Assembly (NCBI GenBank): GCA_027314795.1
Contig: DAHVAE010000005.1
Location: forward strand, 1 to 16,601
Origin: Candidatus Saccharimonadota bacterium
GTDB taxonomy: Bacteria > Patescibacteriota > Saccharimonadia > Saccharimonadales > UBA4665
Direction of reading: 5' to 3'
DNA length: 16,601 bases
In this document: one piece after another, positions 6,203-13,640 of the stretch
How the letters are laid out: the number at the start of each line of letters is the position of its first letter
Numbering within the stretch: position 1 is the first letter of the stretch
The notes under the pieces: generated by a model
What the model was told of the DNA's origin: nothing
The model's database searches: none
Seen by the model: only the letters and a program-made list of their open reading frames with translations
Position numbers and translations under genes: made by a program

Positions 6203-7090
6203 ATGGATCCAACAAATAATTTAAACCAAACGGGCACCACTTATCCTTCACTAGATAATCCGCAAACTACCCCAGCCCCGACTGCGCCGCCACCGCCACA
6301 GTATTCTAGTGGTGGTGTTGTTAGCCCGTCGGCTGCACCCCAACCAACAGTAAAAACTAAGAGCAACCCAAACAGTACCCAAAATACCCTCCAGATTGCT
6401 GAAATTAGAGATGGGGTTGTCATTATGAACGATGGTTCGTATAGATCAGTTATTATGGTTAAAAGCATTAACTTCGATTTAATGAGCACCCAGGAACAAG
6501 AAGCTGTTGAGTACTCTTATCAAGGTTTCTTAAATTCGTTGTACTACCCAGTTCAGATCTTTGTTAGGACCCAGAAAGTTGATCTTCAACAATATATTGA
6601 TCGATTAGATAAGATTAGAACTGAACACGACAATATGCTGCTTGCACTGCTCATGGAAGACTATATAGCTTACATTGAAGACCTAAGCCAACAGACAAAC
6701 ATCATGGATAAGAAGTTTTATATTGTGATCCCATATTTTCCTGTTGAAGATGTTCAAAAAGCTTTAACTGAAAGTAAAAACTTCTTAACTGGTTTAGTTA
6801 ATTTATTTAACTCGAAGGAGCAGCATGTCGTTATCAACGAAGCCGACCTAGAACGAGCAAAGACTGAGCTCAGAAATAGAGTCCAGGCCCTTCTTGGCGG
6901 ACTTGCCCAATGTAATATTCAAGGCTTACCACTAGATACCCAAGAGCTTATTGAGCTTTACTACGATACTTACAACCCAGATACAGCCACTAGGCAACAA
7001 TTAAAGAACTTCGATGATTTATCTGCTGACGTAATCACAAAAGGTCAAGGAACTGCACCTCAAGGTCATTTGCAGCGGGAGTTAGATTAA
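6203..7090 (+). CDS. TraC-like protein, probably a detached VirB4 N-terminal domain
   Basis: The first 60 residues are rich in Pro, Ser and Gln (PAPTAPPPPQYSS), likely disordered. The domain from about 62 to 235 begins LQIAEIRDGVVIMNDGSYRS and continues with VEYSYQGFLNSLYYPVQIFV and DKKFYIVIPYFP. This is the pattern of the TraC-like N-terminal domain that usually precedes the ATPase in VirB4/TraC/TraE proteins. No Walker motifs are present. It probably forms a cytoplasmic complex with the ATPase encoded immediately downstream. AGGTGGG lies just before the ATG. Its TAA shares a base with the next ATG (TAATG at 7088-7092), so the two proteins are likely made in coupled amounts. The family assignment rests on recognition by eye. 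Confidence 0.7.
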   Translation: MDPTNNLNQTGTTYPSLDNPQTTPAPTAPPPPQYSSGGVVSPSAAPQPTVKTKSNPNSTQNTLQIAEIRDGVVIMNDGSYRSVIMVKSINFDLMSTQEQEAVEYSYQGFLNSLYYPVQIFVRTQKVDLQQYIDRLDKIRTEHDNMLLALLMEDYIAYIEDLSQQTNIMDKKFYIVIPYFPVEDVQKALTESKNFLTGLVNLFNSKEQHVVINEADLERAKTELRNRVQALLGGLAQCNIQGLPLDTQELIELYYDTYNPDTATRQQLKNFDDLSADVITKGQGTAPQGHLQRELD

Positions 7091-9054
7091 TGGCTTTTGG
7101 CAAATCTAAACCAAAAATAGACTCTATTGCTATTGCTCAACAGCACCAACAACATGAGCAGCAAGAAGTCCAGGCAGCTTTTCAAAAGGGCATAACAGCC
7201 TTAAGGGACTTCATAGCTCCAAGTTCACTAGAATATAGCTCAAGTTATTTCCAGCTTGGTACGCGTTTTGCTAGGACTTACTACGTCTATGGTTACCCAA
7301 GAAACCTCTACACCGGTTGGCTTTCTGGGATGGTCAATTTAGACGAAGTTATGGACCTTAGCTTATATGTCTACCCAGTAGAAAGCCGGGTGGTGCTAGA
7401 CAATTTACGTAAAAAAGTAACAAGACTAGAAGCTGGTATCCAAATCGATGCTGAAAAAGGCAGAGTAAGAGACCCATCTAAACAAGCTGCTATTACAGAT
7501 GCTGAAGAAATGCGAGACAAATTACAGGTTGGTGAAGAGCGCTTCTTCCGTTTTGGGTTATATTTCACAATTTACGCTAGAGACATGGAAGAGCTTGAGT
7601 TTGTTAGCCATAAAGTTGAGTCAATGCTCGGTCAGCAGCTTGTTTATTCAAAGCCAGCAAGCTCACAGCAAGAGCAGGCCTTTAACAGCACCATCCCGCA
7701 AATGGTAGATCAGCTCCAAATTAGACGGAATATGAGCACTGGTGCTTTAAGTACCAGCTTCCCATTTACTTCAGCTGATCTAAGCCAAGATAACGGCATC
7801 TTATATGGCATTAATATGCATAACTCAGGACTGGTTATTTTTGATCGTTTTTCACTTGAAAACGGTAATTCAGTCGTCTTTGCTAAGTCAGGTGCGGGTA
7901 AATCATTCTTGGTTAAACTTGAAGCTTTAAGAAGTATGATGTTCGGCACTGAGATATTTATTGTTGATCCTGAAAACGAATACCAAAGGATGTGCGATGC
8001 TGCCGGTGGCGCCTACGTTCGTTTAAGCCTTGCTTCAGCAACTAGGATTAACCCTTTTGATTTACCGGAAGTTGTTGATAATGAAGAAGCAGACAATGCT
8101 TTAAGAAGCAATCTAATAACCCTTCATGGTCTACTAAGATTAATGATGGGTGGTGCTCAAGCCCAACTTATGGGTAATGCAGCTACATTGGCGCCAGTCC
8201 TGACGCCAAGCGAGGAGGCTGATCTTGATGCGGCTTTAATTGAGACCTATGCTCGAGCTGGTATTACTAACGATCCATTAACACACAGGTCACCACCACC
8301 AACCATTTCTGACCTTTATGATACTTTGTTACATATGGGTGGCAATGGTCCATCGCTGGCCCAAAGGTTGAGGAAATATACGACTGGAACTTTCTCGGGC
8401 ATTTTCTCTCAGCAGTCTAATATAAACATAAACAACCCTTTGGCTGTCTTTAATATTCGTGATCTTGAAGACGAATTAAGGCCTGTAGCTATGTATATAG
8501 TCTTAAATTACATTTGGAATAAAACAAAAGTTGATCAAAAAAGAAGAATCTTAATTGTTGATGAAGCTTGGCAACTCATGAAATATGAAGACTCAGCTAG
8601 TTTCCTATTTAGTCTTTCTAAAAGGGCCAGGAAATATAACTTGGGTATAACTACTGTTACCCAAGATGTTGAAGACTTCATGGGATCACGTATGGGCAGG
8701 GCAGTAGTTGCCAACGCCTCAATGCAGTTTCTACTAAAACAATCTACTTCTGCAGTTGATGTTTTAGCTGACGTCTTTAAATTAACCTCAGAGGAACGTA
8801 AAAGATTAAGTCAGTTCCCGGTCGGCCAAGGATTATTCTTTGCTGGCCAAAACCACGTTCACATACAGGTCGTAGCTAGCCCTACGGAGACCAGCTTAAT
8901 TACTACGAACCCAAGTGATAATCCGCTGCCTGCGCCAGCCCAACAACTATATGATAGAGATGTTCCAGGAGCTGAACAGCAAACGATAGAATTAAATAAC
9001 ACTCCAGTTGGTCCATTACCAACTACAATTCCACCACCTCCGCCGTCAACTTAA
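7090..9054 (+). CDS. virB4: VirB4/TraC-type conjugation ATPase
   Basis: The 654-residue protein is the energy-providing ATPase of a T4SS-like system, thought to drive pilin extraction from the membrane and assembly. The P-loop is at residues 265-272 (AKSGAGKS, with Ala in place of the first Gly), and the Walker B motif ILIVDEAWQLM has its D491-E492. Downstream, a conserved TTVTQDVEDFMGS region and a QFLLKQS segment match VirB4 proteins. The N-terminal 250 residues contain a VirB4-like CagE-type region (YVYGYPRNLYTGWL). The tail is proline-rich (TTIPPPPPST). Length is shorter than full VirB4 (about 750-850) because the first domain seems to be encoded by the upstream gene. Its stop overlaps the convergent recF stop by four bases. 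Confidence 0.92.
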   Translation: MAFGKSKPKIDSIAIAQQHQQHEQQEVQAAFQKGITALRDFIAPSSLEYSSSYFQLGTRFARTYYVYGYPRNLYTGWLSGMVNLDEVMDLSLYVYPVESRVVLDNLRKKVTRLEAGIQIDAEKGRVRDPSKQAAITDAEEMRDKLQVGEERFFRFGLYFTIYARDMEELEFVSHKVESMLGQQLVYSKPASSQQEQAFNSTIPQMVDQLQIRRNMSTGALSTSFPFTSADLSQDNGILYGINMHNSGLVIFDRFSLENGNSVVFAKSGAGKSFLVKLEALRSMMFGTEIFIVDPENEYQRMCDAAGGAYVRLSLASATRINPFDLPEVVDNEEADNALRSNLITLHGLLRLMMGGAQAQLMGNAATLAPVLTPSEEADLDAALIETYARAGITNDPLTHRSPPPTISDLYDTLLHMGGNGPSLAQRLRKYTTGTFSGIFSQQSNININNPLAVFNIRDLEDELRPVAMYIVLNYIWNKTKVDQKRRILIVDEAWQLMKYEDSASFLFSLSKRARKYNLGITTVTQDVEDFMGSRMGRAVVANASMQFLLKQSTSAVDVLADVFKLTSEERKRLSQFPVGQGLFFAGQNHVHIQVVASPTETSLITTNPSDNPLPAPAQQLYDRDVPGAEQQTIELNNTPVGPLPTTIPPPPPST

Positions 9055-10091
9055 AGTTTAATGATTGCGGATTTATTGCTAGATACAACATCTGCATCAG
9101 TTGTGGTTATGAAAGTTTGATTGGTTTTCAAATAACCAGTTAGGGCCTTACGTCTAAAACTATCGAGCTCGCTATAGACGTCATCAAGCAAGACTATGGG
9201 ATTACTTTTGGCTTGGATCTTGATTATCTCAAGTTCGGTTACTTTAAGCGCTAAGATTGCAGTACGTAGTTCGCCGCGTGAGGCATAAGTGTTTGAGTAG
9301 TGATTATTAAACATAAATACTAAATCATCTCGATGTGGCCCATAGGTAGTAAAGCCAATCCTTAAATCTTCACTTAAACTTGTCTCGAGCATTTTTAAAT
9401 AATGCGACTCATATGAATTAACTGGTAGTTGGGGCTTATATATAATGGTTGTTTTGACTTTATCGCCTGAGAGTTTTGAATATATTCCTGGTAATTTGTT
9501 ATTTATTTGGGCTATATATAAATACCTTGCACTTACTATCTGACCAGCAAGTTGGCTAATTCTAATATTCCACGGAAACATTTGGTTGTTTGTTGGTTTA
9601 ACGGTATTTTTGAGTAGTGCATTGCGTTGGCTTATGGCCCTAGTATATTTTCTTAGGATCTTTCCATACTCGCTATCTATTTGCTCAATTAAATTGTCTA
9701 GATATGCTCTACGGCCTTCTGGTGGGCCATTTAATAGCCCTAGGTGGTTTGGTTCAAATAAAACTATCGGTAGCTTTAAAGCAGCTGGTAGCCTTTTATA
9801 TACCTGGGTGTTTATCTCAAAACTTTTAGGCGGGGTTTGATCTCTTTTTATCTTGATAGTCCTTTTAATGTCGTCGTCAATGCAATCAATACGAGTCCAT
9901 GTTTTATTAAAACTAATAAGATTAACGTCACTAGTACGGTAAGAACCACCAATTCTGGCTACTAAAATGGCTTCAATGATATTAGTCTTACCGGAGGCAT
10001 TAGGCCCGACTATAATATTGGCACTACTAGCAAACTTAAATAGCCTGTCTGTATAGGACCTAAAGTTTTGAAGTCTAAGACTCGCTATCAT
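9051..10091 (-). CDS. recF: DNA replication/repair protein RecF
   Basis: RecF is a cytoplasmic ABC-type ATPase that, with RecO and RecR, loads RecA at gaps and stalled forks. The 346-residue protein has Walker A GPNASGKT at 29-36, the family's YGPHRDDL at 250-257, an ABC signature region ASRGELRTAILALK at 270-283 and Walker B IVLLDDVYSELD at 299-310. All key ATPase elements are therefore present. It follows dnaN by 27 bases in the usual dnaA-dnaN-recF order. No Shine-Dalgarno is visible before the ATG, so translation may depend on coupling to dnaN. Instead of gyrB/gyrA, the next gene downstream is a convergent virB4. Confidence 0.95.
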   Translation of the reverse strand: MIASLRLQNFRSYTDRLFKFASSANIIVGPNASGKTNIIEAILVARIGGSYRTSDVNLISFNKTWTRIDCIDDDIKRTIKIKRDQTPPKSFEINTQVYKRLPAALKLPIVLFEPNHLGLLNGPPEGRRAYLDNLIEQIDSEYGKILRKYTRAISQRNALLKNTVKPTNNQMFPWNIRISQLAGQIVSARYLYIAQINNKLPGIYSKLSGDKVKTTIIYKPQLPVNSYESHYLKMLETSLSEDLRIGFTTYGPHRDDLVFMFNNHYSNTYASRGELRTAILALKVTELEIIKIQAKSNPIVLLDDVYSELDSFRRKALTGYLKTNQTFITTTDADVVSSNKSAIIKL

Positions 10092-10118
10092 AAACAGTTT
10101 TGTTTTTTAATTTTGGGT

Positions 10119-11210
10119 TTAGGCCTTAAGCGGCATTATAACATGCACATAATCAGTGGCTTTCGGATCTTTAAGTAGAACTGGCTCTAGATTGCTGTTA
10201 AAAGAAAAGACTAATTCTTCACCACTAAAGGCATTGATGCCGTCTATTAAAAACCTGGAGTTTAAAGTAATACTGCCGCTGCCCGCCACCTTAGCAGGAG
10301 CCTGGGCGTTATTTTCTCCAAGTTGTGAGGCTAAGGATTTAATCTTGACGTTCTGGTCGGCTTCATTTACTTCTATGGTTATGCTGCCGGCTGTTTCTCT
10401 GGCAAACAAACTTGATACTTTAACAATGTTAAGTAGGTCAGCTCTTTTAAGCGTAGCTTTTACAGAGCTTTTGGTTGGGATTAAGGGTTTGTAGTTTGGG
10501 TATGTGCTATCAATAAGTCTAGTAACAAGCTCAACGTCACCAAAACTAAACAAAGCTTGTTGTTCGTCTTTAACAATCTTAATCTCTTTAACCTCATCAT
10601 CAAGTATCCGTAGCAAGTCATTCATGGCTGACGCTGGGACTAAAAGCTCTATTTTAGGTACTTTAACGTTTATTGTCTTTTCAGCCAGTCTTGAGCTGTC
10701 TGTAGCGACAATAAAAAGCTTGCCTTCAAGAGAGTGGAAAAATACGCCGCTTAAAACTGGCCGACTGTCTGTTGAAGAGGCTGTAAATGCCACTTGTTGC
10801 AAGCCCTTTTTTAAGTCGGCTGCGTTAAAGGTAAGGGTTTCTCCGCTTTCAATTGCCGGCATAACAGGGAAGTCTTCAGCGGATATACCGTTTATTGTTG
10901 AGTTATATTGGTCAGTGGTAATTTTAAGTTTTTTATTCTCTAATTCGAGTTCAATAACACCACCGGGTAAGCTAGAAATAAAGCTAGCTAGCAAACCTGC
11001 AGGTACGGTTATTGCGCCGCCAGACTCAATCTTTGCACCAACAAAATGGGTAATGCCAATATTTAAATTAGTTGCGGCAACACTTAACCTGTTTTTTTCA
11101 GCCTTAATTAAAACGTTGGCAAGTATTGGCAGCGTGCCGTGAGTATCAGCAATTCTAGCAACTGAATTAAGGGCATGGTTAAAATTTTCTTGAGTGACTT
11201 GTAGCTTCAT
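10119..11210 (-). CDS. dnaN: DNA polymerase III beta subunit (sliding clamp)
   Basis: DnaN forms the dimeric ring that tethers DNA polymerase III to DNA and recruits many replication and repair factors. The 363-residue length is standard. The three-domain clamp is seen from MKLQVTQENFNHALNSVARI at the start, LPILANVLIKA, a VLSGVFFHSLEGKLFIVATDSSRLA segment in the second domain, and the C-terminal YVHVIMPLKA, which closely follows the family ending that lines the partner-binding pocket. The start ATG lacks an evident Shine-Dalgarno sequence. A possible -10 (TATAAT, 11241-11236) and two abutting DnaA-box-like 9-mers (11253-11270) lie upstream, so DnaA may influence expression. It is transcribed between dnaA and recF. 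Confidence 0.97.
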   Translation of the reverse strand: MKLQVTQENFNHALNSVARIADTHGTLPILANVLIKAEKNRLSVAATNLNIGITHFVGAKIESGGAITVPAGLLASFISSLPGGVIELELENKKLKITTDQYNSTINGISAEDFPVMPAIESGETLTFNAADLKKGLQQVAFTASSTDSRPVLSGVFFHSLEGKLFIVATDSSRLAEKTINVKVPKIELLVPASAMNDLLRILDDEVKEIKIVKDEQQALFSFGDVELVTRLIDSTYPNYKPLIPTKSSVKATLKRADLLNIVKVSSLFARETAGSITIEVNEADQNVKIKSLASQLGENNAQAPAKVAGSGSITLNSRFLIDGINAFSGEELVFSFNSNLEPVLLKDPKATDYVHVIMPLKA

Positions 11211-11235
11211 AATAATTACTTGTTATTAATTAGTT

Positions 11236-11241
11236 ATTATA
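11236..11241 (-). promoter_or_regulatory. Possible -10 element upstream of dnaN
   Basis: On the minus strand a perfect TATAAT lies 25 bases before the dnaN ATG. No good -35 is seen 16-18 bases upstream, where the adjacent DnaA-box pair begins. DnaA could act there as activator or repressor. Weak evidence on its own. Confidence 0.3.
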
Positions 11242-11252
11242 GTTATTGGGTA

Positions 11253-11270
11253 TGTGGAAAGTGTGAAAAA
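11253..11270 (-). promoter_or_regulatory. Two abutting DnaA-box-like 9-mers in the dnaN upstream region
   Basis: The minus strand reads TTTTTCACA (11270-11262), a match to TTWTNCACA, followed directly by CTTTCCACA (11261-11253), one mismatch at the first base. The two sit head to tail with no spacer, just upstream of the putative dnaN -10. They could form a secondary origin element or a DnaA-controlled operator. Confidence 0.45.
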
Positions 11271-11271
11271 A

Positions 11272-11463
11272 CTAATTATTACTCCTTAAACTCCCACCAT
11301 TTAGTGTGTTAAAAACTGTTAATAAACGGTTTAAATAATTGGTATAAAAGCCGGTATTTTCCACTTCCTTTATGTCAAAAATACTCTGAGTAGTATAACT
11401 CCGGCTGGTTACAAACAGTCTATAAGCCAAGCCTCCACAAGTTTTGAACAGGGTTTTAAGCAT
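11272..11463 (-). CDS. Possible small gene in the dnaA-dnaN gap (63 aa)
   Basis: A 63-codon frame starts at an ATG (11463) that overlaps the end of dnaA by eight bases. AAGGAG, provided by the last Lys-Glu codons of dnaA (11476-11471), lies seven bases upstream, an ideal ribosome binding site. The product begins MLKTLFKTCGGLAYRLFV and ends GGSLRSNN; I recognise no family, and there is no clear membrane segment. It fills most of an otherwise unusual 245-bp gap in a very compact region. The frame also extends upstream to an ATG at 11487, but that start has no such signal. It may still be chance: the KE codons are plausible in any DnaA terminus. Confidence 0.35.
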   Translation of the reverse strand: MLKTLFKTCGGLAYRLFVTSRSYTTQSIFDIKEVENTGFYTNYLNRLLTVFNTLNGGSLRSNN

Positions 11464-12832
11464 AAAGACGCTCCTTAATGTCTGCAATAGTTTGTCTCAG
11501 ACCTGGATCAAGCCGAGACAACTTCTCAATTTTATCGACTGAATGAATAGCTGTAGTGTGATCTTTTCGGCCCAACTCTCTAGCAATTTTAGGGAAACTT
11601 AGGTGTAACTCACTTCTTAGCATGTACATAGCAATTTGACGGGGAACAACTATATCTTTATCTCTTTTCGGCCCAACCATGTCCTCTATTGGTACCTGGA
11701 AGTGCCTCGAAGTCCGCTCAATGATTTGCTTTGCACTTAAATGCTTTGGTCTGGTCTTAGTGGTTCCAAGCAAACTCGTCGCAACCGAAAGGGAAGGCTC
11801 TAAAGAGCGTACTTCACAAAAAGCTAAAAGCTGATTTAAAGCTCCTTCAAGCTCTCTGACATTGGTCGGGATGTTAGTTGATAGATACTCAACAACCTCA
11901 TGAGATAAAGTAACTTGGTGATCTAAAGACTTTGCTTGAATGATTGCACACCTGGTTTCAAAGTCTGGAGTTTGCATATCTATACTCATGCCCCAAGTAA
12001 AGCGGCTCTTAAGCCTTTCTTCTAGGGTTGGTATATCCTTTGGGGGTTTGTCTGAACTAATAATTATTTGCTTGTTGGCTTGGTACAGTGCATTAAAGGT
12101 ATGGAAGAACTCTTCCTGAATCTTTTCTTTACCAGCTATAAACTGGATATCATCAACAATTAAAATGTCAGCCGAGCGGTAATAACTAGCAAAGTCCGCC
12201 GTCTTTCTAAACCGTAGTGCATCAACAAACTCTTGAACAAACTGTTCAGTAGATATATATAAGATTCTAAGACCCGGTTGAGTAGCAGTTAAATCGTTGC
12301 CAACTGCTTGGATAAGGTGGGTTTTACCAATACCAACACCTCCATACAAAAATAATGGGTTATACTTCATGCCTGGATTTTGGGCTATCGATTGGCAAGC
12401 TGCAAAAGCCAGTTCGTTACTAGCGCCAACAACAAAGTTTTCAAATGTGTAACGCTCATTTAACCCCTGCCGATAGGAGTGGGATAAACTACTACCATTT
12501 GCAGTTTTAACTACGTGCTCTTCCTCAATCTCTGCTGCCTTTTCACCAAATATAACTGGGTCATCATAAACCGGTTTAGTGCTAACCACAGAACTAATCT
12601 TATATTCAATAGCTTTTGGTTTAACCCCGTTTTTGCCCAAAACATCACTAATTAAACCGCTAAACTTGTGTTCAAGCTGCTCTTTAATAAAGACATTCGG
12701 TACACCAATAACAGCTACAGCCGCATCAGATTTTACTAGTTCTGTGTTTTTAAACCAGGTAATAAAACTTCCCCTAGAAACTGACAATTCAATTTCACCT
12801 AAAACAGCTTGCCATAAGCTATCATTTTGCAT
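11456..12832 (-). CDS. dnaA: Chromosomal replication initiator protein DnaA
   Basis: DnaA binds 9-bp boxes at oriC, oligomerises as an AAA+ ATPase and opens the duplex. The 458-residue protein has domain I at about 1-80, a short acidic linker domain II (about 85-125), and the AAA+ core from about 128. Walker A is GGVGIGKT (164-171), Walker B ILIVDDIQF (D228-D229), and an LKSRFTWG arginine-finger region follows. Domain IV carries the helix-turn-helix signature ELGRKDHTTAIHSVDKI near the C-terminus. AAAGGG lies six to seven bases before the ATG, supporting this start. A promoter with a DnaA box in its spacer suggests autoregulation. The last codons supply a Shine-Dalgarno for a possible small downstream gene. 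Confidence 0.98.
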   Translation of the reverse strand: MQNDSLWQAVLGEIELSVSRGSFITWFKNTELVKSDAAVAVIGVPNVFIKEQLEHKFSGLISDVLGKNGVKPKAIEYKISSVVSTKPVYDDPVIFGEKAAEIEEEHVVKTANGSSLSHSYRQGLNERYTFENFVVGASNELAFAACQSIAQNPGMKYNPLFLYGGVGIGKTHLIQAVGNDLTATQPGLRILYISTEQFVQEFVDALRFRKTADFASYYRSADILIVDDIQFIAGKEKIQEEFFHTFNALYQANKQIIISSDKPPKDIPTLEERLKSRFTWGMSIDMQTPDFETRCAIIQAKSLDHQVTLSHEVVEYLSTNIPTNVRELEGALNQLLAFCEVRSLEPSLSVATSLLGTTKTRPKHLSAKQIIERTSRHFQVPIEDMVGPKRDKDIVVPRQIAMYMLRSELHLSFPKIARELGRKDHTTAIHSVDKIEKLSRLDPGLRQTIADIKERLYA

Positions 12833-13073
12833 GTCTTACCCTTTTTCTCTCTAAGATTGTAGACTATATTATATAACTTTTCCACACCCTACTTGCAAGC
12901 CACTTTCATTAACCTAATAAATACCACCAAAATAGTCGAAGTTTTACACATTACGTTTTCTCTCCTTATGTTCTGTGGAAACAACCAAAACTAACGTGGA
13001 TAAGTAATTTAATTTAGTGTATTAAACATTGTTAAATTCACTAGAAATCTAATTTTTAGGTACAATAGGAGTT
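12833..13073. other. Probable replication origin (oriC) region between dnaA and rpmH
   Basis: This 241-bp gap lies between divergent dnaA and rpmH, a common bacterial origin position. It holds four DnaA-box-like 9-mers: TTTTCCACA (12878-12886, +), TTTTACACA (12942-12950, +), and on the minus strand GTTTCCACA (12982-12974) and TTATCCACG (13003-12995). The first two fit TTWTNCACA, the others have one mismatch each. The boxes point towards each other in two pairs. A very AT-rich stretch at about 13004-13060 could be the unwinding element. Strand asymmetry of the flanking genes, which run away from this point on both sides, fits bidirectional replication from here. Confidence 0.7.
12868..12898 (-). 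promoter_or_regulatory. dnaA promoter with embedded DnaA box
   Basis: On the minus strand TTGCAA (12898-12893) is followed after 17 bases by TATATA (12875-12870) or after 19 by TATAAT (12873-12868). The spacer contains a DnaA box whose plus-strand sequence is TTTTCCACA (12878-12886). DnaA bound there would block RNA polymerase, the classic autorepression layout. Predicted transcription starts about 30 bases before the dnaA ATG. Confidence 0.5.
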
Positions 13074-13211
13074 ATGCCAAAACGAACCTATCAGCCAAAG
13101 AAGAGACAAAGGTCTAAAGAACACGGTTTTATAAAACGGATGTCGTCTAAAGCCGGGCGCAACGTTCTAGCCAAAAAACGTGCTAAAGGCCGTAAAAAGT
13201 TAACAGCTTAA
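13074..13211 (+). CDS. rpmH: 50S ribosomal protein L34
   Basis: L34 is a small, highly basic protein of the large ribosomal subunit. The 45-residue product starts [20 protein letters not shown], continues [20 protein letters not shown] and ends KKLTA, an almost perfect fit to the family (usual length 44-47). AGGAG at 13067-13071 lies just before the ATG. It begins the rpmH-rnpA-yidC-jag cluster reading away from oriC. The closest -10-like sequence (TACAAT, 13061-13066) is too near the ribosome binding site to be the main promoter, so the true promoter is probably further upstream in the origin region. Confidence 0.97.
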   Translation: MPKRTYQPKKRQRSKEHGFIKRMSSKAGRNVLAKKRAKGRKKLTA

Positions 13212-13238
13212 TTTACTATCTAAGTTTAGGAGTTAAAG

Positions 13239-13589
13239 ATGATTTCTCAAGGTCATCGCTTTCATGGCCACAACAGCCTTAGCCTAGTCTATAGGAAGGG
13301 GCAAACTGTTTCCGCTAACCAGGTGAGCTTGAAGTACTTGCCGATAAAACCAGAAAAACCCTATAGGCTAGCGGTGGTTGTTAGTCGTAAAGTAGATAAA
13401 TCAGCTGTCGTTAGAAATAAAATCAGAAGAAAAATCTATGAAGCCGTGCGTATAAGAGAACCAAAACTAAACAAAAACGCAGATATCGTTATTAGCGTTC
13501 ATAATAAACATGTCGCTACTATGAAAAGCAGTGAATTAGATGAACTGCTAAATGAACTATTAACAAAATCAGCACTTATAGATCAGTAA
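13239..13589 (+). CDS. rnpA: Ribonuclease P protein component
   Basis: RnpA is the protein cofactor of RNase P; with the catalytic RNA it removes the 5' leader from pre-tRNAs. The 116-residue length is typical. The hallmark basic helix is KSAVVRNKIRRKIYEAVR (about 53-70), matching the RNR motif region that contacts P RNA, preceded by the strand LAVVVSRKVDKSA. TAGGAG (13226-13231) lies seven bases before the ATG. It follows rpmH by 27 bases, the nearly universal gene order. The RNase P RNA gene is not in this window. Confidence 0.95.
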   Translation: MISQGHRFHGHNSLSLVYRKGQTVSANQVSLKYLPIKPEKPYRLAVVVSRKVDKSAVVRNKIRRKIYEAVRIREPKLNKNADIVISVHNKHVATMKSSELDELLNELLTKSALIDQ

Positions 13590-13640
13590 ATTAACTGATC
13601 ATGATAAACTAAAAACTACAAAGGGAATTAGTTAAATCTT

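Noticed and set aside
7090-9054. VirB4 P-loop starting with Ala instead of Gly (AKSGAGKS) as a sign of inactivity
   Set aside because: The GKS core and Walker B DE are intact, and Ala at that position is tolerated in related VirB4-type ATPases, so loss of activity is not supported.
10504-11142. A 212-codon open frame on the plus strand opposite dnaN
   Set aside because: It lies wholly antisense to the clear dnaN gene, and its Ser/Leu-rich product looks like mirrored dnaN codons and resembles no family.
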